Shown: positions 15,947 to 28,025, counted from the first letter of the stretch. The stretch is DNA of 41,851 nt from Rhodanobacter sp. (GCA_004322005.1 SCRF01000069.1:1-41851); one strand, 5' to 3'. Made by a program: numbers and translations. The notes: generated by a model from the sequence alone, not told the origin.

Positions 15947-16438
15947 TTAATCGACACCGCCGCGGACGCTCAACCGGGTCAACGGCAACGCCAGCGAACG
16001 TTTGACGGTGCGCAGTACAAAACTGGAATTGACATCGGCGACGCCCGTGGCGTTCAACAGGTGATCGAGCAGGAAGCGCGAAAAGTCCTTGAGGTCGGCC
16101 ACATGCACGTGCAGCAGGTAATCCATGTCGCCAGTCAGTGCGTGGCAGGCCACCACCTCGTCCCAGCCGTTGACCAGCTCGACGAAGCTTTCGATCGCCG
16201 CGCTCTCATGCTTGCTCAGCTGTACGCGCACGAACGCCTGCAGGCCCAGACCCACTGCCTGAGGATCGATCTGCGCGGCATAGCCGGTAATGATCTTGTC
16301 CTGCTCCAGCCGCTGCAGCCGGCGCAGGCACGCCGATGGCGACAGGCTGACCCGTTCGGCCAGCTCGGCATTGGTGATGCGACCCTCGGTCTGCAGGATG
16401 GCCAACAGACGAAGGTCCGTGCGATCCAGTGCGGTCAT
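15947..16438 (-). CDS. Lrp/AsnC family transcriptional regulator
   Basis: 163 residues from the Met at 16438 (MTALDRTDLRLLAILQTEGRITNAELAE), the normal Lrp start; the frame is open to 16555 but the extra residues are not family-like. The N-terminal helix-turn-helix (residues about 18-45, RVSLSPSACLRRLQRLE) is followed by the RAM effector domain (CHALTGDMDYLLHVHVADL). It is divergent from phenylalanine hydroxylase across 142 bases, and amino-acid-responsive Lrp proteins often control such a neighbour, so regulation of phhA by phenylalanine or tyrosine is plausible but not shown. Confidence 0.93.
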   Translation of the reverse strand: MTALDRTDLRLLAILQTEGRITNAELAERVSLSPSACLRRLQRLEQDKIITGYAAQIDPQAVGLGLQAFVRVQLSKHESAAIESFVELVNGWDEVVACHALTGDMDYLLHVHVADLKDFSRFLLDHLLNATGVADVNSSFVLRTVKRSLALPLTRLSVRGGVD

Positions 16439-16580
16439 GCGCAATATATATCCATTATCAGGCCTGTTTGCACAAGGATAGTGCACCAAGCGACGTGCCT
16501 GCCCGGATATTGCAATCTTCGTGCAGGCGATCCGTCTTAAGCTGTTGCCATGCATTCTTCAAGCTGTGCCGGAGTAGACC

Positions 16581-17468
16581 ATGGACACGCCCCGCAAAGT
16601 CGAACACCAGCAGACCGATCGCGGCTATATCCCGGTCTACGCCACCGGCGTGGTCGAACAACCCTGGGGCAGCTACAGCCGCTCCGACCACGCGGTGTGG
16701 GATACCTTGTACCAGCGGCAGCGTGAGTTGCTGCCGGGCCGCGCCTGTGCCGAGTTCATGGACGGCGTGGAGCGCTTCGGCCTGGGTGATGGCGGCATCC
16801 CCAAATTCGCCGAACTCAACAAGGTCCTGCGCCGCGCCACCGACTGGGAAGTGGTCGCCGTGGAAGGCCTGCTGCCGGACGAAGTGTTCTTCGACCACCT
16901 GGCCAACCGCCGTTTCCCGGTCAGCTGGTGGATCCGCAAGCCCGACCAGCTCGACTACCTCAGCGAACCGGACCTGTTTCACGACCTGTTCGGCCACGTG
17001 CCGCTGCTGCTCAACCCGGTGTTCGCCGACTACATGCAGGCCTATGGCCGCGGCGGCATGAAGGCCTTCGCGCTCGGCCCCGAGGCCTTGATGAACCTGA
17101 CCCGGCTGTACTGGTACACAGTGGAGTTCGGCCTGATCAACACCGTCGATGGCATGCGCATCTACGGTGCCGGCATCGTCAGTTCCAAGGGCGAATCGAT
17201 CTATTCGCTGGATTCGGCATCGCCGAACCGCATCGGTTTCGACATCGAGCGGGTGATGAGCACGCGCTACCGCATCGACACCTACCAGCAGACCTATTTC
17301 GTGATCGACGACTTCGAGCAATTGTTCGAGGCGACGAAACCGGACTTCACTCCGCTCTACGCGAAGCTGCGCACGCTGCCGGTGCACGCCGCCGGCGACG
17401 TGCTCGACGATGATCGGGTATTCACCCGCGGCAACCGCAAGGGCTGGGCGACCGGTGCCGATACCTGA
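16581..17468 (+). CDS. phhA: Phenylalanine-4-hydroxylase
   Basis: 295 residues, the size of the bacterial monomeric enzyme. It oxidises L-phenylalanine to tyrosine with O2, tetrahydropterin and non-haem iron. The iron triad is H134 and H139 in DLFHDLFGHVPLL and E182 in YWYTVEFGL. RRFPVSWWIRKPDQLDYLSEPD, the pterin/active-site segment, is intact. There is no regulatory ACT domain, as usual for bacteria. GGAG lies ten bases before the ATG. No pterin dehydratase (phhB) follows; the next gene converges. The divergent Lrp/AsnC gene may regulate it. Confidence 0.96.
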   Translation: MDTPRKVEHQQTDRGYIPVYATGVVEQPWGSYSRSDHAVWDTLYQRQRELLPGRACAEFMDGVERFGLGDGGIPKFAELNKVLRRATDWEVVAVEGLLPDEVFFDHLANRRFPVSWWIRKPDQLDYLSEPDLFHDLFGHVPLLLNPVFADYMQAYGRGGMKAFALGPEALMNLTRLYWYTVEFGLINTVDGMRIYGAGIVSSKGESIYSLDSASPNRIGFDIERVMSTRYRIDTYQQTYFVIDDFEQLFEATKPDFTPLYAKLRTLPVHAAGDVLDDDRVFTRGNRKGWATGADT

Positions 17469-17510
17469 ATCCGCATCGCCATCGCTGCGGCACTTTCCCC
17501 GGACTGATCC

Positions 17511-17978
17511 TCAAAGGCCGAGATCGCTCAGGCCGGGATGATCGTCAGGACGGCGCCCAAGCGGCCAGCGGAATTTGCGATCCCCTTCGCCAATCGGCAG
17601 GTCGTTGATGCTGGCGTGCCGACGGGACATCAGTCCGTCGTCGTCGAATTCCCAATTTTCATTGCCGTAGCTGCGAAACCAGTGGCCGGAATCGTCATGC
17701 CACTCGTAGGCAAAACGCACCGCGATTCGCGCACCCTCGAAAACCCACAGCTCCTTGATCAACCGATAGTCGAGTTCCTTGTTCCACTTGCGCTCGAGAA
17801 AGGCCAGCGCGGCCATGCGGCCACTCAGGAACTCCGCCCGATTGCGCCAATGCGTGTCCTGCGAATACGCGAGCACGACCCGCTCCGGGTCGCGGGAGTT
17901 CCAGCCGTCTTCGGCAAGACGGACTTTCAGCGCGGCGGTTTCGCGCGTGAACGGGGGCAGTGGGGGCCGGGTTTCCAT
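17511..17978 (-). CDS. DUF1348 (NTF2-like fold) protein
   Basis: 155 residues: [40 protein letters not shown]..., then [49 protein letters not shown] and [10 protein letters not shown], which I recognise as the DUF1348 nuclear-transport-factor-2-like family. The fold forms a small cone-shaped cavity; activity unknown. The Met at 17978 is preceded by AGGAGA five bases upstream, so I prefer it to the longer start at 18119. It is divergent from a TetR regulator with a palindromic operator between them, so it is probably that regulator's target. Confidence 0.9.
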   Translation of the reverse strand: METRPPLPPFTRETAALKVRLAEDGWNSRDPERVVLAYSQDTHWRNRAEFLSGRMAALAFLERKWNKELDYRLIKELWVFEGARIAVRFAYEWHDDSGHWFRSYGNENWEFDDDGLMSRRHASINDLPIGEGDRKFRWPLGRRPDDHPGLSDLGL

Positions 17979-18052
17979 GGGGGTCTCCTGGAGTGAAATT
18001 CGGGTCTGGCGTTCTTGCGGGCACGGCTGTCCGCCGAACCACGCTAGTCCAT

Positions 18053-18070
18053 GTAGACAAATCTGTCTAC
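18053..18070. promoter_or_regulatory. Perfect inverted repeat, probable TetR operator
   Basis: GTAGACA and TGTCTAC are exact reverse complements separated by AATC. The site lies 9 bases before the TetR start and about 75 before the DUF1348 start, so binding could block both genes. Size and symmetry are typical of TetR-family operators. Confidence 0.72.
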
Positions 18071-18079
18071 ACTGATGCG

Positions 18080-18652
18080 ATGAAGCCAGCAACCCTCGAA
18101 TCGGAGCGTCCGTCTGCACGTGACCGCATCCTGCTGACCGCCCACGACCTGTTCTATCGACATGGCATCCGGGCCACCGGAATCGATCTCGTCATCGCTG
18201 AATCCGGTGTCGCCAAACTGACCTTCTATCGCCATTTTCCCAGCAAGAACGCGCTGGTGCTCGCCGTTCTCGAGCATCGTCACCGGCATTGGATGAGCTG
18301 GTTCACCGATGCGCTGACGCGGCATCGTCCTCGCACCAGGCCTCCGCTGGAAGCGCTCGTTCCCGCGCTGGCGGAGTGGTTCCATGACGGGAACTTTCGC
18401 GGTTGCGCCTTCCTCAACACGATGACCGAGCTGGGTGGCAGCTTGCCCGGAGTCATGGCGGCCTGTCGTCTCCACAAACAGGACATGACTGCCGCCATTG
18501 CCGGGCTTCTGCCCGCATCAAGACAACGCAAGCGGCAGGCACTCGCCATCGCCATCGCCGTTGACGGCGCGATCGTGCACACGCAGTTCGAGCGCGACGC
18601 AAAGGCTTCGTTGAAGGCGCTGGACGACCTGCTGCGCCCCTATCTCGGGTAG
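18080..18652 (+). CDS. TetR/AcrR family transcriptional regulator
   Basis: 190 residues. The N-terminal TetR domain is clear ([52 protein letters not shown], about residues 14-65); the rest is a helical ligand domain with [12 protein letters not shown], a C-terminal pattern common in regulators of small oxidoreductases. The ATG at 18080 sits just after the palindromic operator, with no obvious ribosome site, so the mRNA may have a very short leader; longer in-frame starts would run through the operator and into DUF1348. Its 3' end overlaps a RES toxin remnant on the other strand. Confidence 0.9.
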   Translation: MKPATLESERPSARDRILLTAHDLFYRHGIRATGIDLVIAESGVAKLTFYRHFPSKNALVLAVLEHRHRHWMSWFTDALTRHRPRTRPPLEALVPALAEWFHDGNFRGCAFLNTMTELGGSLPGVMAACRLHKQDMTAAIAGLLPASRQRKRQALAIAIAVDGAIVHTQFERDAKASLKALDDLLRPYLG

Positions 18653-18870
18653 CCGTCCGTCATTCCCCAGGTGCCGTCGGAGAAACGGCGGCCCTCCGGA
18701 TTGAGATGGGTGAAGGCGGCCATCACCGGGGTCGAGCCCGGGCCGCTGATGCGCCGCTCCTTCGGCACCGTCCGCAACACACCCAGTTCCTCGCGCAGGC
18801 GCGGATTGGTCAGCGCCTCGATCGCGAACACGGCCTCCAGGTCGGCGGGCTTGGCAATGCGGTCAAACAC
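18640..18870 (-). pseudogene. RES-domain (NAD-degrading toxin family) fragment
   Basis: 76 codons from a GTG, with an in-frame stop two codons upstream. The translation (DRIAKPADLEAVFAIEALTNPR..., VPKERRISGPGSTPVMAAFTHLNPEGRRFSDGTWG) matches my recollection of the N-terminal third of RES-domain proteins, the toxins of the ParS/Xre-RES systems that degrade NAD+. It breaks off exactly where the family continues with the GVYYA-type block and the catalytic core, running instead into the TetR 3' end. The 5' part is missing too, as is any Xre/DUF2384 antitoxin. A dead remnant, most likely. Confidence 0.72.
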
Positions 18871-18912
18871 CGATCATGGCTGATCCGTGTGCTGCCCTGT
18901 ATTGCGCTCGAG

Positions 18913-20646
18913 TCAGCTGGCGGCGGGCGCCTCGTTCCGCTCGAGGTGGTGGGTGATCCACCATTGCTGCCCCAGGCCGACCAGGCCGTTCACTGCGTAG
19001 TACAGGCACAGCCCGGCCGGGAAGAAAGCGAACATCACCGTGAACAGCAGCGGCATCACCTTCATCATCCTGGCCTGGGCCGGATCCATGCCCGCCGCGA
19101 CCGGATTGAGCCATTGCGTACCCAGCATCACCAGCGCGTAGACCACCGGCAGGATGAAGTAAGGGTCGGCGGCACTGAGGTCGGGGATCCACAGGAACGG
19201 TGCATGGCGCAGTTCCAAGCTGGAGGTCAGTACGAAATACAGGCCATAGAACACCGGCATGGTGATCAGCACTGGCAGGCAACCGCCCATCGGGTTGACC
19301 TTTTCCTTCTTGTACAGCTCCATGGTGGCCTGCTGCATCTTCACCTTGTCGTCGCCGTAGCGTTCCTTGAGCTGTGCGATGCGCGGCTGCAGCTTGCGCA
19401 TCTTGGCGCTGGAGCGGTACTGCACGGCGGTCAGCTTCCATGTCGCGCCCTTGATCAGCAGCACCAGCAGGATGATCGCCACGCCCCAGTTGCGGGCAAT
19501 CCCGTGCAGGAACGACAGCACCGCGTGCATCGGCACGGCGATCGCCTTGAACATGCCGTAGTCGATGGTCAGGTCCAGTCCCGGTGCGATGGCATCCAGC
19601 GTGCCCTGAACATTGGGTCCGAGATACAGCCGCGCCTGGCTGGTGACGGTCTGCCCCGGCGCCACGCTCAACGTGGGGCCAATCGTGCGGATCAGATAGT
19701 GGGGTTGTGCGCTGTCCGGGTTGATCGTCTCGGTAACGTAGTGGTCCGTCTGACCGGCTGGTGGAATCCATGCGGCGAAGAAATACAACCGCAGCATCGC
19801 GACCCAGCCGCCCTTGATCTGGCTGTCGAGATGATCCTTGGGTTTGCTGAAGTCCTCGAACGACATCTTCTCGAACTTCTCCCCGGTATACCAGGCCGCG
19901 CCCTGGAAACTGCGCGACTCCGGATCGGTGAAATGACTGAACCAGCTTGCCGGCTTCGGCGGTGCCACCCGCAACAACTGCTCATAGGGATTGCCTTGCC
20001 ACGGCGTGCTGCCGCCGTTGTCGACACGCTGGGTCAAGCCGATCACATAACTGCCGCGCTTGAATCTGTAGGTCTTGATCACCTTCAGGCCGGCTGCGTC
20101 CTGCCAGGTCAGATCCACTTTCAGCTCGTTCTGACCTCGCGCCATCGCGTATGAGGTTTTCGCGCTCTGGAATATCGCCAGATGATTCGGCTGATCCGCC
20201 GGCGCGTTGTCGCTGCTGCTGACCAGCCCGCTCTGTACCACGAAGTAATGCGTTGCCTCGCTGTCAAGCAGAACGGTCGGTGGTGGATTGGGCTGCTTGT
20301 GCGTGGATGCCGCCGCCGGATAGGCCAACAGCTCCGCATGCACCAGGCTGCCGCCGCGGGTGTCCACGATCAGCTTCAGTACGTCGGTGCGGATGGTGAT
20401 GAGCTGCGCGGGTGTCTGGCTGGCCGTGGCGGTTCCGCCACTGATGGTCGGCAAAGTGCCGGACGTTGCACCCGTAGCCGTGGCTGCGGCAGGTACGGCG
20501 CCGGGTACGCTGCCGTCCGCCGATGCCGTGCCGGCGGCGCTTGTTGCCGCTGGCGGTGGCGGTGCGTAATCCTTCTGCCACGCCACGAACAACAGATAGG
20601 CTACTGCCAGCAGGGCGAACATGAGGAAGGTGCGCGTTTGATTCAT
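18913..20646 (-). CDS. yidC: Membrane protein insertase YidC
   Basis: 577 residues. TM1 (residues about 5-23, RTFLMFALLAVAYLLFVAW) is followed by a Pro/Ala/Gly/Thr-rich linker, the large periplasmic P1 domain (about 70-345) and the C-terminal five-TM insertase core beginning near AVPMHAVLSFLHGIARNWGVAIILL, with a positively charged groove Arg in TWKLTAVQYRSSAKMRKLQP. MGGCLPVLITMPVFYGLYFVL and LFPAGLCLYYAVNGLVGLGQQWWI-like ends are diagnostic. It inserts and folds inner-membrane proteins alone or with SecYEG. Lies downstream of rpmH-rnpA as usual, but there is no yidD between and no mnmE after it. Confidence 0.97.
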   Translation of the reverse strand: MNQTRTFLMFALLAVAYLLFVAWQKDYAPPPPAATSAAGTASADGSVPGAVPAAATATGATSGTLPTISGGTATASQTPAQLITIRTDVLKLIVDTRGGSLVHAELLAYPAAASTHKQPNPPPTVLLDSEATHYFVVQSGLVSSSDNAPADQPNHLAIFQSAKTSYAMARGQNELKVDLTWQDAAGLKVIKTYRFKRGSYVIGLTQRVDNGGSTPWQGNPYEQLLRVAPPKPASWFSHFTDPESRSFQGAAWYTGEKFEKMSFEDFSKPKDHLDSQIKGGWVAMLRLYFFAAWIPPAGQTDHYVTETINPDSAQPHYLIRTIGPTLSVAPGQTVTSQARLYLGPNVQGTLDAIAPGLDLTIDYGMFKAIAVPMHAVLSFLHGIARNWGVAIILLVLLIKGATWKLTAVQYRSSAKMRKLQPRIAQLKERYGDDKVKMQQATMELYKKEKVNPMGGCLPVLITMPVFYGLYFVLTSSLELRHAPFLWIPDLSAADPYFILPVVYALVMLGTQWLNPVAAGMDPAQARMMKVMPLLFTVMFAFFPAGLCLYYAVNGLVGLGQQWWITHHLERNEAPAAS

Positions 20647-20761
20647 CGCGTAGCAGATCCGGGTGACACCACGACCTTGCAGCCGCAGAATGGCAAGGAA
20701 AAAGCGAAGGTTAACGCGTGATTGTGCCGGTCGCGTCGGCTCGCTTCAATGGCGAAGGGCC

Positions 20762-21127
20762 TTATGCCTTCGTTTCTGGTCGGCTCGCGAGCAGTTTTTT
20801 CCACAGCCCATCAATTTCGGCCAGCAATTGCGGGCCCGGTACGCCCGCAGCCTGCTCGCGTGCCATCACCATCAGATCGATCGGCGGCAACTGATGGCGA
20901 ATCCGCCGAAACGACTCGCGCAGCAACCGCTTGATGCGGTTGCGTTCAACTGCGCGTTTGGACACTCGCTTGGAAATTGCCAGACCGAGCCTCGCATGAC
21001 CCAGCGAGTTTTCCCGGTAACGCAAATGAAAACAGCGGCCGCCGGCGCGGCCGCTGCTGGATCGCAAGGCGGCAAAATCACCCGGCCGGCGTAGCCGCGA
21101 TTCGCGCGGCAGCCCGGCGGTTGACAT
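20762..21127 (-). CDS. rnpA: Ribonuclease P protein component
   Basis: 121 residues. The RNR motif RNRIKRLLRESFR (residues 62-74), which contacts the RNase P RNA, is intact, and LPRESRLRRPGDF at the start is typical. The protein supports the catalytic RNA in removing 5' leaders from pre-tRNAs. It is 14 bases downstream of rpmH on the same strand, the conserved arrangement. The 115 bases between its stop and yidC are too short for yidD (about 70-85 residues). Confidence 0.96.
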   Translation of the reverse strand: MSTAGLPRESRLRRPGDFAALRSSSGRAGGRCFHLRYRENSLGHARLGLAISKRVSKRAVERNRIKRLLRESFRRIRHQLPPIDLMVMAREQAAGVPGPQLLAEIDGLWKKLLASRPETKA

Positions 21128-21141
21128 GACTTGCCCCCCGT

Positions 21142-21276
21142 CTACGGGATCAGGCGCTTGCGCCCCTTGGCACGACGCGCGTTGAGGATCTTGCGACCAT
21201 CGGCGGTTGCCATACGGGCGCGGAACCCGTGTGTACGGGCGCGCTTGAGCTTGCTGGGCTGGAAGGTCCGCTTCAT
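21142..21276 (-). CDS. rpmH: Ribosomal protein bL34
   Basis: 44 residues, [20 protein letters not shown]...[18 protein letters not shown], the standard length and sequence of bL34 of the large ribosomal subunit. Many family members end in Leu-Ser/Thr-Ala/Val; this one ends Leu-Ile-Pro. GGAG lies six bases before the start, and a good sigma-70 promoter lies upstream. First gene of the leftward rpmH-rnpA-yidC set, divergent from dnaA. Confidence 0.97.
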   Translation of the reverse strand: MKRTFQPSKLKRARTHGFRARMATADGRKILNARRAKGRKRLIP

Positions 21277-21314
21277 GGCTTACTCCGAAGGGAATGTGGG
21301 TAAAAAGGCCAGAA

Positions 21315-21344
21315 AGTATGTGATGTCTCGGGTATCGCTGTCAA
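21315..21344 (-). promoter_or_regulatory. Sigma-70-type promoter for rpmH-rnpA
   Basis: Read on the minus strand: a perfect -35 TTGACA (21344-21339) and CATACT (21320-21315) as -10, separated by 18 bases, about 40 bases before the rpmH start. Confidence 0.6.
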
Positions 21345-21375
21345 ATGTCGCCCGCCGGCAAGCTGTGCATGTCGT

Positions 21376-21407
21376 TGTGGATATCCCGCGGCGGCAGCTG
21401 TGGATGC
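21376..21407 (+). promoter_or_regulatory. DnaA-box-like sites upstream of dnaA
   Basis: TGTGGATAT at 21376-21384 matches the DnaA box (TGTGGATAA on this strand) at 8 of 9 positions and TGTGGATGC at 21399-21407 at 7 of 9. They lie in the rpmH-dnaA spacer, where DnaA autoregulates its gene in other bacteria. Confidence 0.45.
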
Positions 21408-21470
21408 TGCTGTTAGACTTGCGTATCCATCCCGCGTGAAAGCGCCCCAAGCAGTGGCTGAAAACTATTC

Positions 21471-22805
21471 ATGAGTGATTTGTGGCGGCGCTGCCTTGAG
21501 CGTCTCGAGGGCGATTTGAGCGCCGAAGACCTGCATACCTGGCTGATGCCGTTGCAGGCCCGTGCCGATGCGGGGTGCCTGCATCTGTACGCTCCCAATT
21601 CCTATACCCTCGATACCGTGCGTGAACGCTTTCTGGGCCGGATCGAGGCGATGCTGCCGCAATTGACCGGGCAGGCATGCGTCGTACGGCTCGAAGTGGG
21701 TTCCAATGCAGCCAGGCCGGCCAATCCGGCCAAACCTCCCGTCACGGCACGAAGCAAGACCGCCACCACGCCGGTACCCGTCTTTCAGCACAATCTCGAT
21801 CCGCACTACACCTTCGAGACCTTCGTCGAAGGCAAGTCCAACCAGCTGGGCAAGGCGGCGGCGATGCAAGTGGCGACCAACCCAGGCCGCGCCTACAACC
21901 CATTGCTGCTTTATGGCGGGACCGGGCTGGGCAAGACGCATCTGATGCATGCCGCCGGCAACTTGATGCGCGAGCACAACCCGGACATCAAGGTGATGTA
22001 TCTGCGCTCCGAGCAATTCGTCGGTTCGATGATCGAGGCGCTGCGCGCCAAGAGCATGGATGAGTTCAAGCGACGCTTCCGTTCGGTTGATGCATTGTTG
22101 ATCGACGACATCCAGTTTTTTGCCGGAAAGGATACAACCCAGGAAGAATTCTTCCACACTTTCAATGCTTTGTTCGAATCCAAACAGCAGATCATCCTGA
22201 CCTGCGACCGCTATCCCAAGGAAGTCGACAAACTGGAACCACGCCTGAAATCCCGCCTGGGCTGGGGTTTGAGCGTGGCGATCGAGCCTCCGGATTTCGA
22301 AACGCGTGCGGCGATCCTGCTGGCGAAGGCGCACGAAAAAGGCGTGGCGGTGGACGAAAACGTGGCCATGCTGCTGGCCAAGCGCATCCGCTCCAATGTG
22401 CGTGATCTGGAAGGTGCGCTGAACACGCTGGCGGCAAGGGCCAACTTCTACGGCAAACCGATCACCACCGAGTTCGCCGAGGAAACCTTGCGCGACCTTC
22501 TGGCCACGCATGCGCAGGCGGTCACCATTGCAAACATCCAGAAGATTACCGCCGAGTATTTCAACGTGCGGCTGCAGGATCTCCTCTCGAAGCGTCGCGT
22601 TCGCTCGCTGGCGCGGCCACGTCAGATCGCGATGACCCTGTCCAAGGAGTTGACCGAGCACAGCCTGCCGGAAATCGGCGAAGCGTTCGGCGGTCGCGAC
22701 CACACCACCGTGATGCATGCCTGCAAAACCATCCGCAAATTCATCGAAACCGATACGCGCATGCGGCAGGACTGGGAACAATTGATCCGCACCTTGACGG
22801 GTTGA
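21471..22805 (+). CDS. dnaA: Chromosomal replication initiator DnaA
   Basis: 444 residues. Domain I (1-70, [14 protein letters not shown]...TWLMPLQA) mediates oligomerisation; a short linker is followed by the AAA+ domain with Walker A GGTGLGKT (149-156), Walker B LLIDDIQF (209-216), and the C-terminal domain IV with the DNA-binding signature [14 protein letters not shown]. The Walker A third residue is Thr where E. coli has Val. The protein binds DnaA boxes, opens oriC and loads helicase. The probable oriC lies directly downstream; DnaA-like boxes also lie upstream. There is no strong ribosome site before the ATG. Confidence 0.98.
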   Translation: MSDLWRRCLERLEGDLSAEDLHTWLMPLQARADAGCLHLYAPNSYTLDTVRERFLGRIEAMLPQLTGQACVVRLEVGSNAARPANPAKPPVTARSKTATTPVPVFQHNLDPHYTFETFVEGKSNQLGKAAAMQVATNPGRAYNPLLLYGGTGLGKTHLMHAAGNLMREHNPDIKVMYLRSEQFVGSMIEALRAKSMDEFKRRFRSVDALLIDDIQFFAGKDTTQEEFFHTFNALFESKQQIILTCDRYPKEVDKLEPRLKSRLGWGLSVAIEPPDFETRAAILLAKAHEKGVAVDENVAMLLAKRIRSNVRDLEGALNTLAARANFYGKPITTEFAEETLRDLLATHAQAVTIANIQKITAEYFNVRLQDLLSKRRVRSLARPRQIAMTLSKELTEHSLPEIGEAFGGRDHTTVMHACKTIRKFIETDTRMRQDWEQLIRTLTG

Positions 22806-23060
22806 ACGTGCGCGCCGGCTGGTGCGTTAAAGTGGGGGACAAGAACCGGGTGAAGTTGTGGATAACCGGTGAACAGAAACCGGGTTTGAGTTATCCACAA
22901 AGAGGTCACAGGCAGGCAGCGACCTTCCGCACAGCGATGAAGCAAGATAAAGCATTGAATTATCTGATAAAATTTCAATTCAAAAGTTACCCACACCGCC
23001 TACAACAGCTACTAAACTTCTTTTAAAAGACAGAACAGCAGGTATAGGGGAAGCGAAGTC
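22806..23060. other. oriC: Probable chromosomal replication origin (oriC)
   Basis: The dnaA-dnaN spacer holds two perfect DnaA boxes in inverted orientation, TGTGGATAA (22857-22865) and TTATCCACA (22891-22899), and a near-consensus TTACCCACA (22987-22995). Between and beyond them is an AT-rich stretch (about 22944-23030), very unlike the GC-rich surroundings, with inverted arms TTGAATT (22955-22961) and AATTCAA (22977-22983), suited to be the unwinding element. Gene direction switches near here, as expected of an origin. Confidence 0.88.
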
Positions 23061-24161
23061 ATGCAATTCAGCATTCAACGAGAAGCTCTGCTCAGGCCTC
23101 TGCAGCAAGTGGTCGGCGTGGTCGAGCGGCGGCAGACGCTGCCAGTGCTTGCGAATTTGCTGGTCAAGGTTGGCGAAGGCAGGTTGTCGCTGACAGGCAC
23201 CGACCTGGAAGTCGAGATGGTGGCTTCCTCCGAAGCCGAGAAGCTGGTCGATGGAGAAATCACGATACCGGCACGTAAATTGTTCGATATCGTGAGAGCG
23301 CTCCCCGACGGAGCCCGTATCGACCTCAGACTCAGCGGGGATCGTGTCGCGATGACTGCCGGACGTAGCCGTTTCACGCTGACGACCCTGCCTGCCAGTG
23401 AATTTCCCACGATCGATGCAATCGAACTGGTTGAAAAGGTCAGTCTTCCCGAGGAAGTCCTGCGCGACCTGATGGAACGCACCGCGTTTGCGATGGCGAA
23501 CCAGGACGTTCGCTATTACTTGAACGGGATGTTGCTGGACTTGCAAGAGCACACTTTGCGCTGTGTGGCTACCGATGGCCACCGACTCGCGATGAAGGAA
23601 ACCCAGTTGGAGAGTTCCGTTTCCACGCGCCGGCAGATCATCATTCCCCGCAAGGGCGTCAATGAACTGATCGGTTTGCTTGAACCGGGTGATGGTCAGG
23701 TGGAACTGGAGTTTGGTCGCAACCATCTGCGGGTTCGCCGTGGCAACGTGGTATTCACCTCGAAGTTGATCGACGGCCGTTTCCCCGATTACGAGGCCGT
23801 AATTCCACTCGGCGCGGACAAGACCGCCATGCTGGATCGGGAGGTGTTGCGGGGTGCCCTGCAACGCGCGGCGATTCTTTCGAATGAGAAATACCGTGGC
23901 GTTCGCCTTGAGCTGTCGTCGGGAAAACTGCGCATCGTGGCGCACAATCCCGAGCAGGAGGAAGCGGTCGAGGAAGTCGAAGCGGAGACGCACGTTGATG
24001 ATCTTGCGGTCGGTTTCAACGTCGGTTACTTGCTCGATGCGCTCGCGGCCATCCGTGGCGACAAGGCTCGGCTCAGTCTGCGAGACGCACAGTCCAGCTG
24101 CCTGGTGCAGGAGGAAGACAACGAGCACACGCGGCACGTGATCATGCCATTGCGGCTCTGA
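23061..24161 (+). CDS. dnaN: DNA polymerase III beta sliding clamp
   Basis: 366 residues, the standard size of three tandem clamp domains. Recognisable segments include MQFSIQREALLRPLQQVVGVVERRQTLPVLANLL, the domain-2 block FAMANQDVRYYLNGMLLDL and CVATDGHRLA, and the C-terminal VIMPLRL that contributes to the peptide-binding pocket. The dimeric ring tethers DNA polymerase and other factors to DNA. AGGGGAAG lies about 10 bases before the ATG. A hairpin terminator follows, before recF. Confidence 0.98.
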   Translation: MQFSIQREALLRPLQQVVGVVERRQTLPVLANLLVKVGEGRLSLTGTDLEVEMVASSEAEKLVDGEITIPARKLFDIVRALPDGARIDLRLSGDRVAMTAGRSRFTLTTLPASEFPTIDAIELVEKVSLPEEVLRDLMERTAFAMANQDVRYYLNGMLLDLQEHTLRCVATDGHRLAMKETQLESSVSTRRQIIIPRKGVNELIGLLEPGDGQVELEFGRNHLRVRRGNVVFTSKLIDGRFPDYEAVIPLGADKTAMLDREVLRGALQRAAILSNEKYRGVRLELSSGKLRIVAHNPEQEEAVEEVEAETHVDDLAVGFNVGYLLDALAAIRGDKARLSLRDAQSSCLVQEEDNEHTRHVIMPLRL

Positions 24162-24204
24162 TCCAGACCATGGGTTGTGCAACTGTGTTACTGCTGCAAC
24201 GGGT

Positions 24205-24237
24205 AACGCCGGGATCCTCATCAGGTATCCCGGCGTT
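24205..24237 (+). terminator. Terminator-like hairpin after dnaN
   Basis: AACGCCGGGAT and ATCCCGGCGTT form a perfect 11-base-pair stem with an 11-base loop, 43 bases after the dnaN stop. The trailing sequence (CTTGCTTG) has few Ts, so termination may be partial. It would insulate recF-gyrB from dnaA-dnaN. Confidence 0.65.
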
Positions 24238-24259
24238 CTTGCTTGTGGATCCAACCTAG

Positions 24260-27855
<3,596 letters not shown>

Positions 27856-27982
27856 GGAAGTCATCCGCTCTTGCGGGTGCGGTATCTTTGTGTGTCTGGG
27901 CGCCATGCTGTCCCGTCCACCCCATGCCGGTCGTGGTCGCGAATCGGCACCTCCGCTCGTCGTCCAGCCCGGCAAGACCATT

Positions 27983-28025
27983 GGTATGGGCCGCAGCCAG
28001 TTGCAGCCCATACCATATCGTATGG
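27983..28025. other. Two overlapping hairpins in the gyrB-TPR gap
   Basis: GGTATGGGC (27983-27991) pairs perfectly with GCCCATACC (28006-28014). The last bases of that arm are also part of CCATA-TCG-TATGG (28013-28025), so the two stems are mutually exclusive. An AT-rich tract follows (28026-28050). They may terminate gyrB or shape the leader of the next gene. The rest of the 296-base gap holds no gene I can support. Confidence 0.4.

Noticed and set aside
18656-18667. CGTCATTCC start of a second REP/MITE-like element
   Set aside because: Only the first bases fit; no GCGAAAGC core or inverted partner follows.
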